A stretch of 64,000 nt of DNA, taken from the NCBI GenBank assembly GCA_028641055.1, contig CM054060.1, positions 244,479,540 to 244,543,539 on the forward strand, read 5' to 3'. The DNA comes from Alopecurus myosuroides (lineage: Eukaryota > Streptophyta > Magnoliopsida > Poales > Poaceae). A program made the position numbers and the translations under genes. Under the pieces are notes generated by a model. It did no database searches and was not told the origin of the DNA. It saw only the letters and a program-made list of their open reading frames with translations. Positions 58,500 through 64,000 of the stretch are shown here, piece after piece (positions within the stretch are counted from its first letter, which is position 1; the number at the start of each line of letters is the position of its first letter).

Positions 58500-59511
58500 A
58501 TGAACGACCTCTTCTCGTCGAGCTCGTTCAAGAAGTATGCGGACCTGAAGCAGCAGGTGGAGCTGGACGAGATGGAGTCCGGCGTCGCCGGCCAGGGCGC
58601 CAACCTGGACAAGTTCTTCGAGGACGTGGACGTCGTGAAGGAGGACATCCGCGGCCTCGAGGGCATGCACCGCCGCCTGCAGTCCGTCAACGAGGAGAGC
58701 AAGACCGCCCACGACGCCCGCGCCGTCAAGTCCCTCCGCGCGCGCATGGACGGCGAGGTCGAGCAGGTGCTTCGCCGGGCCAAGGCCGTCAAGGGCAAGC
58801 TCGAGGCCCTCGAGCGCCAGAATGCGGCAAGCCGCAAGCTCCCCGGCTTCGGCGCCGGCTCCTCCACCGACCGCACCCGCTCCTCCGTCGTCTCCGGCCT
58901 CGGCAGGAAGCTCAAGGACCTCATGGACGACTTCCAGGTAAAAACATTAATGCTAGTGTTTCCTTTCTTGATCCGCGCGCGAGTTCAATATCTGATCGGA
59001 GAGAGTGCGTGCGTGCGTGCAGGGTCTTCGGACGCGTATGGCGGCGGAGTACAAGGAGACGGTGGCGCGGCGGTACTACACGGTGACGGGGGAGACGGCG
59101 GAGGAGAGCAAGATCGAGGCGCTCATCGCGTCGGGGGAGAGCGAGACGTTCCTGCAGAAGGCGATCCAGCGCGACCAGGGCCGCGGGGAGGTGCTGGGCG
59201 CTCTGTCGGAGATCCAGGAGCGGCACGACGCCGTGAAGGAGATCGAGCGCAGCCTGCTGGAGCTGCACCAGGTGTTCCTGGACATGGCGGCGCTGGTGGA
59301 GGCGCAGGGCCACCAGCTCAACGACATCGAGACGCACGTCGCGCGGGCCAGCTCCTTCGTGCTCAAGGGCACCGTGGAGATCCAGGCCGCGGGCGGCTAC
59401 CAGAAGAGCAGCAGGAAGTGGGGCTGCATCGCCATCGTCGCCGGCGCCCTGCTCCTCCTCGTCATCGTGCTGCCCATCGTCGTCAACCTCAAACTCTTGG
59501 CCGGCAGGTAG
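58500..59511 (+). CDS. SYP124-like: plasma-membrane syntaxin (Qa-SNARE) of the SYP12 group
   Basis: Two exons (58500-58937 and 59023-59511; GT-AG, phase 0) give 308 residues. The N-terminus [19 protein letters not shown] and [15 protein letters not shown] begin the Habc region (about 30-160). [20 protein letters not shown] is the conserved linker and [11 protein letters not shown] leads into the SNARE motif (about 205-266), with the zero-layer glutamine at 241 ([12 protein letters not shown]). A C-terminal membrane anchor spans about 281-303. From memory it is closest to the SYP124/SYP125 branch, which in Arabidopsis is pollen-enriched and works in secretion at tip-growing membranes. It pairs with SNAP33-type and VAMP72-type SNAREs. 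The intron directly after DDFQ fits this family. The branch assignment is inference. Confidence 0.92.
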
Positions 59512-60076
59512 ATCGATGGCTTTTACTGGCGAGTCGCGATGGATTATTTCGTCGCGATCCATCTCTTCTTGCGCGCTAGTACGTTCTACTACGATTGTTT
59601 AGTTCTTTGGATTGAGATTGAGATTCTTATCATTTATTACTAGATCAGGTCAGAAATGTTGCTCTAGAATTGTTCTCTGTGTATGGAATATTTGAACCCG
59701 GCCGTCGTGGCAGAAGTGTGGCATCGCTGTCGATTGGTTCATGAGGGCAGGAGGATGGCAACGTGCAGGTCACTATGTGTTCCTGAACCTCAATTTTCTG
59801 CATTATCCTCGAATCCAACTGTTTAAGGACAGGCACTACCGGATCTGAAACAGTACAAAGAAGCACGTATTCACCTACGCATGGCGGCAGGAGAGACGGC
59901 ATGGGAGATTTTCCATTCGACGGTGAGAACATTTCGTTCTTGCAAAAAGACTATCTAAAAACGTCTTGGGTTTCCGATTTTCCTGCTTGAATGCACAATG
60001 TTAGCACGATCACTCTCTCCTCAAAACAATTCAGTGACACCCTATGAACACGAGTAATTTCAAATCGTATCACGAA
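59512..60076. other. intergenic region
   Basis: Syntaxin 3' flank up to the tRNA gene. No supported ORF or repeat. Confidence 0.4.
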
Positions 60077-60147
60077 GCACCAGTGGTCTAGTGGTAGAAT
60101 AGTACCCTGCCACGGTACAGACCCGGGTTCGATTCCCGGCTGGTGCA
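60077..60147 (+). tRNA. tRNA-Gly (anticodon GCC)
   Basis: 71 nt from gcaccagtggtctagtgg to the discriminator A. The acceptor stem GCACCAG/CTGGTGC pairs fully. The anticodon arm is gtacc-ctGCCac-ggtac, and the T arm is ccggg-ttcgatt-cccgg. No CCA is encoded, as expected for a nuclear gene. A T6 Pol III terminator follows at about 60154. It appears intact. Confidence 0.97.
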
Positions 60148-60394
60148 TTCTCATTTTTTGCTCAACGAACACGGGAGAATGATGGCGCGCTGTAATTCTT
60201 CAGTCTCCACCCTATGTTTTGTGAGAGGAAAATTTGCGAAAAGAGATACGTAGTTTAAACCAACCAAGACCCGGAGGCAACAAACCCATACCATTTCTCA
60301 TAGTTGATCTGAATCCTCTCCTTAAATTTCTCAAATATTTAGTTTCTTTCGGATAAAAGAGGATTTACTGAATCTAGAGCCATGTAGCAAACAA

Positions 60395-60772
60395 TCAGGC
60401 ACAGGTCTGAGCCAAAGCATCGTTCAAGATTCTGCTCTTGCAGAGTTTGAAAAGACAGTGGCTAACCCTGTTATGCAAACAACCCACTTCTGCAAAGGAA
60501 ATATTTATAATGCCACTAGCTCGGAGTTTGATTTCTGAAAAATCATATATGCATGAGACATGAACGGTCCTGGGAGCTGTCCTTTTGATTGCATCAATGA
60601 GATTTGCATAGCCCAAGCTTGATCCTTGCGCAACTGCACATGCATCTGCCTCCAAAGGATCGTCGCAGTGCAACAACCGGCGATAGGCAGAAAAGATTGC
60701 TTGGCTATTTGCATCCCGAGGAAACCATACCAGCTCAAGCCGTGCCATCGTCCACTTTAATCGACCCGTCAC
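60395..60772 (-). pseudogene. degenerate LINE RNase H-like fragment
   Basis: Minus-strand frame with LVWFPRDANSQA, EADACAVAQG and a tail INISFAEVGCLHNRVSHCLFK that matches the end of the RNase H-like domain in plant LINEs. Order and spacing are disturbed and no RT is present. It is separate from the next LINE relic, which has its own tail. Confidence 0.5.
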
Positions 60773-60828
60773 AAATCAGTTTTGACATAACCCAAGGCAT
60801 GTTTTGACCCGAGTTTATCTGGGGGCCT

Positions 60829-61582
60829 TCTTTTTTTTTTGAAATTTTCCACGTATATTAAGACAGCAAGCCGTCTCATTAAAAACCTTTCAGTCCCTTT
60901 CGGTACCCTGAAAGAAAAAGAGTGTGTCTGGTACTTGCCGCTTTTCAAACAATTAAGCACACTTACAATCTTTAGCGATCAACTCCAACACGCAGGACGG
61001 AGCTGATTCGCTTAGCACCCCATTAGACTCACGCTTTCCTAACTGATCCAGGCTATGAGCTACTTGGTTACTTCCTCGTTTGATCTTCCTAATATCCACT
61101 AAAGGGTTGGTGCGCATGAGGTCTCTAATCTCCATGTAGATACTCCAAGATGGCGAGCGGTCCAGAGCCGTGGTTGTAACCACATGTACAACTCGTTGAC
61201 AGTCTGTTTCAACTACCCCCGGCGAATGAATATCGAGGAGGAGTTGGAATCCTGCCAAGCATGCTCTTGCTTCAGCTTCTTCCGCAGATGCACAATATGG
61301 CAAGTGCGACCATGCAGATCGGATGACCTGTCCTTTGTAGTCACGCGCTATAACACATATGTCTGCCTTCTTGCTCATCGTATCCCAACCTGCACCCACA
61401 CTAACAGCCACTGTGCCAGGTGTAGGTGGCAACCAGTTGGCTACATCATCCGGTTTAAACATCAGGTTCTGACTTGGATAAAGTAAACCCTTCCCTTTTC
61501 CTCCACCCGGTTCAGGTTTTAGATTGGCCTCCATGAACGACGTCATGTAGTTCCTGAGGAAGGATACAGAAGCGTCAATGGA
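60829..61582 (-). pseudogene. LINE 3' end: RNase H-like domain, 3' UTR and A-tail
   Basis: Frame 60953-61546 (197 codons) carries TVAVSVGAGWD, EEAEARACLAGF, ETDCQRVVHV and IKRGSNQVAHSLDQL of the RVT_3 RNase H-like domain. The 3' UTR (60863-60940) is homologous to that of the LINE at 11186, and the tail is a T-run in plus sense at about 60829-60840. Upstream it is cut at 61582 by a long LTR. Confidence 0.75.
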
Positions 61583-62707
61583 TGTAACATCCCAAGTATG
61601 AAAAACAACCTTTAGAATGTTTGCTTTTTGTTAATTTATGTTTTGCATCATGTCATCATAAGTTTTGCATTTGTTTTCCATTTGTTTTCCTTTGTTTTCA
61701 TTTGTTTTCCCTTGTTTTTCAATATGAATTTCAAACCAATTTTCAAATTCTTGTTTCATACTTGTTCTGTTACAATTTTCAAATACAAATATTTAAATAA
61801 AAACATCAATTTGTTTCCAATAACTTGGAAGATCAAACCATTAACTCGCTTAAGTTAAATAATTTAATTAATATCAAATTCACTCAAAATTCAATTAAAT
61901 TACAAACAGCAACCCAATTTGAAATTTTTGAAAAACAAAAGTTTGCACATCTGTGCTTTTATAATAAATAACCTATACAAATTTTTCCCTAAATTTTTCT
62001 AACCCTAAAGCTATCCTTTTCTTCCCTTTTCTTTTCAGCAAAAAAAAAACAGAGAGAACAAAAAATAATAAAAAGGAAACGCGGGCTGGGGAGGCAGCAG
62101 GCCCAGCCCACCAGCCCACCAGCCCCCTTACCTGTTCGTCCACCTCTGTACGGTGTCCATCGCCGCTGCCCACGTCGACAGTACGGCGGAGGGGACGGCT
62201 GCGCGCGCTTCTCCTCCTCCTTATAAGCGGCCACGAGCTCCTCCTCCCGTGCCCTAGCTCCTCCTCCTCCTCTCTCTCTCCACCGCCGTCGTTTTTCCCC
62301 TCCTTCCACCTCTGCTCCTCTCTCTCTGTCTCTGCACCGCCTGAACCCGAGCACCACCGCCACCTAACCCCGGCGATCGCCGTCGCCAGGATGTTCCTCA
62401 GCGCGGGCTAAGCGCGGTAACCTCCTCACCGCTGCTTCCTCTCCCTCCTCGACACCGCCGTTGAGTCCGAGCGGGCCGGGAACGACGCCGCCGTCCACCT
62501 CGCTGTCGCCGCCGTCGACAACCGTCTCCTCCCGAGCACGAATCCCTCTCGGTGAGCGATCACCTCTCTCTCCTTTCCCTCTCTGCACGCGTGGCACACC
62601 AGCACGCCCACAGCACCCTAGCACACACGCACGCGCAGCAGCACAGCGAGCAGCTCACCGCCGGCGACCACCGCTTCCTCGTCGAGTTTGAGAAAGACTG
62701 AAACTTT

Positions 62708-62735
62708 CAGTTTCAGTTAAACCTAACTGAAACTG
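62708..62735. repeat. perfect 12-bp hairpin in the LTR
   Basis: cagtttcagtta, loop aacc, and its exact complement taactgaaactg. It lies just upstream of the tRNA-like segment. In the related solo LTR only the cagtttcag half is seen (45137). Confidence 0.75.
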
Positions 62736-62789
62736 AACCTTATACCCCCCCCCCACGCCCTATACTGACAACAAACAGCAACTCACCCC

Positions 62790-62840
62790 ACTGGCCAGCG
62801 CGCTGCGCGCACACACACGAGGGCGTGGGTTCGACTCCCA
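62790..62840 (+). repeat. tRNA-like box B segment in the LTR
   Basis: gggttcgactccc (62827-62839) is a good box B and lies after ctggccagcgcgctgcgcg, a weak box A. Position in the LTR matches the tRNA-like segment at 45211 of the solo LTR, suggesting shared descent. Confidence 0.4.
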
Positions 62841-64000
62841 GCCTCGCGGGATTAAATCCCAAACTTTTGCACCGTGCGCTGACAGGTGGGGCCTCCCTGT
62901 CAGCGACGCGTGCTGCCACGCAGCGCCACCGTGGCCCAGGCCCCCCTTGTCAGTGGCCTAGGCTGGGCCACTGCAAGGTGTAAATCGTTCTGGCCCTTTT
63001 TCTTTTTAATTCCAGTCCATGTTTATTTATAGAATAGTCCCTGGTTTCCAAATACAAATAACTTGGGCATTTTAAATCCAAACTTAATAAATAAAATATG
63101 TATTCTGAACCAAATTTAATTCTCTACATGTTTAAACCATTTGTTTACTGTTTTGAACATTTCAAATAGTTTCAAAATTTCAAATTCAAACAACTCTTTT
63201 GAATTTGATTAAATTTATAACTAATTCAAACTTAATTCAAATGGCACCTATAAAATATGTTTACCATGCTAAATTGAACCACCTTTTCAAATATAAACTT
63301 TGTTTCATGTTTTGGATAATTAAAATTGGTTAAATAATTAAACCTTGTTTAAATCATTTAAAAATTGCTAAATTCATAACTTGGTCAAATTAAATTCTTT
63401 TTGAACATATAAAATATGTTTTCAAACCAGAAAAGTATAATATTTTCAAATATGAATTTTATTTAATGTTTTGAACAAATAAAAATTCAAATAATTTCAT
63501 ACTTGAATTAAATTCATTTAAATGTTGTTCAAACTTGTTTAATTCATAATTAATTCATTTTAATTCCCTTTTCAACAAATGAAACATGTATTCCACCTAA
63601 AATTTTGTGTTATTTCCAAATATAAACTTTGTTGTCTATTTTGAACAATTAAAATTGGTGAAAACAACAAATGCTTGTGTAACTCCTTTAAGAAGCCAAA
63701 ATTTCATAACTTAATAAATAAAATTTCAAACTTGGTAAACACCTTTTTAAATTAAATCTATTGTTGTTTTCTTTTTGTTTTCCTCATCCATGCATCATGC
63801 TAATCCACTTTCACATGTTGATTATTTGTAGATCATTTAATCCAACCTTAATTCATAGGCTTTCCATATGCAATCCAAATTGCATATGAGCCCATTTAAT
63901 TATGTTACCATGTCAGCTAGCTTATTTTGATGCATCAATTAAATTGTCATGCATCATCCCATGATTGTGCATTATGCCATGTTATTGATTGTTTGTCTCT

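Larger units (their letters stand above)
61583..64000. mobile_element. start of a long LTR related to the 4.2-kb solo LTR (runs off the window)
   Basis: Starts TGTAACATCCC inside a LINE relic. Layout follows the solo LTR at 43874: AT-rich start, GC-rich gene-like leader (about 62140-62551) with a TATA-like cttataagc near 62221 and a donor ctcg|gtgagc, a tRNA-like segment (about 62790-62840), then AT-rich sequence with matching blocks (for example gaaaacaacaa at 63659 and 46035). The right end, and thus solo or complete state, is not visible. Confidence 0.65.

Overview
The window is plant nuclear DNA, most likely from a large-genome grass (a Pooideae/Triticeae-type genome; the species cannot be read from the sequence). 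The evidence is spliced genes with GT-AG introns, a nuclear tRNA-Gly without encoded CCA, GC-rich grass-type exons beside AT-rich non-coding DNA, and about 44 kb of mutually nested retrotransposons. Nothing in it looks bacterial.

Left gene island (1-11.2 kb): an intronless Hrq1-type DNA helicase (939-3725, +); a small single-exon membrane protein of unknown function with a TATA box (4343-4798, -); and a 15-exon sterol-glucosyltransferase-like gene (5546-10747, -). I rebuilt the last gene from splice sites, and all phases agree to give 527 codons. Its introns carry a SINE-like insertion, a 45-bp retro-insertion and a poly(A)-only insertion.

Nested transposon block (11.2-55.3 kb): the oldest visible layer is a LINE on the minus strand, now in three pieces (11186-11805, 36397-37128, 50848-51735). 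Two LTR elements sit inside it with clean target-site duplications. (i) A Tat-lineage Ty3/gypsy element (11806-36396; TSD GGTAT; 483-bp LTRs with no difference that I found) lacks a recognisable gag, has a frameshifted pol, and carries an apparently intact spliced antisense gene of 906 codons with its own TATA box. Its pol is split by a young 13.9-kb non-coding element with 6-kb LTRs (20712-34648; TSD CCGGG). (ii) A non-autonomous element has the unusual arrangement LTR-internal-LTR-internal-LTR (37129-50847; TSD GGTCT). Its second internal region holds a 4.2-kb solo LTR (TSD TTATT). To the right lies a second, 5'-truncated Tat-type element (51736-55289) with the same antisense-gene layout and a 62-bp tandem array in front of its 3' LTR.

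Right gene island (55.3-64 kb): a PIF/Harbinger-type DNA element (56423-57786) holding a TATA-driven ORF of unknown function; a two-exon plasma-membrane syntaxin of the SYP12 group (58500-59511, +); tRNA-Gly(GCC) (60077-60147); two LINE relics; and the start of another long LTR (61583 to the window end) related to the 4.2-kb solo LTR.

The host genes are housekeeping-type and unrelated to each other: DNA repair, sterol/lipid glycosylation, exocytosis and translation. The most unusual content is the antisense gene module shared by the two Tat elements.
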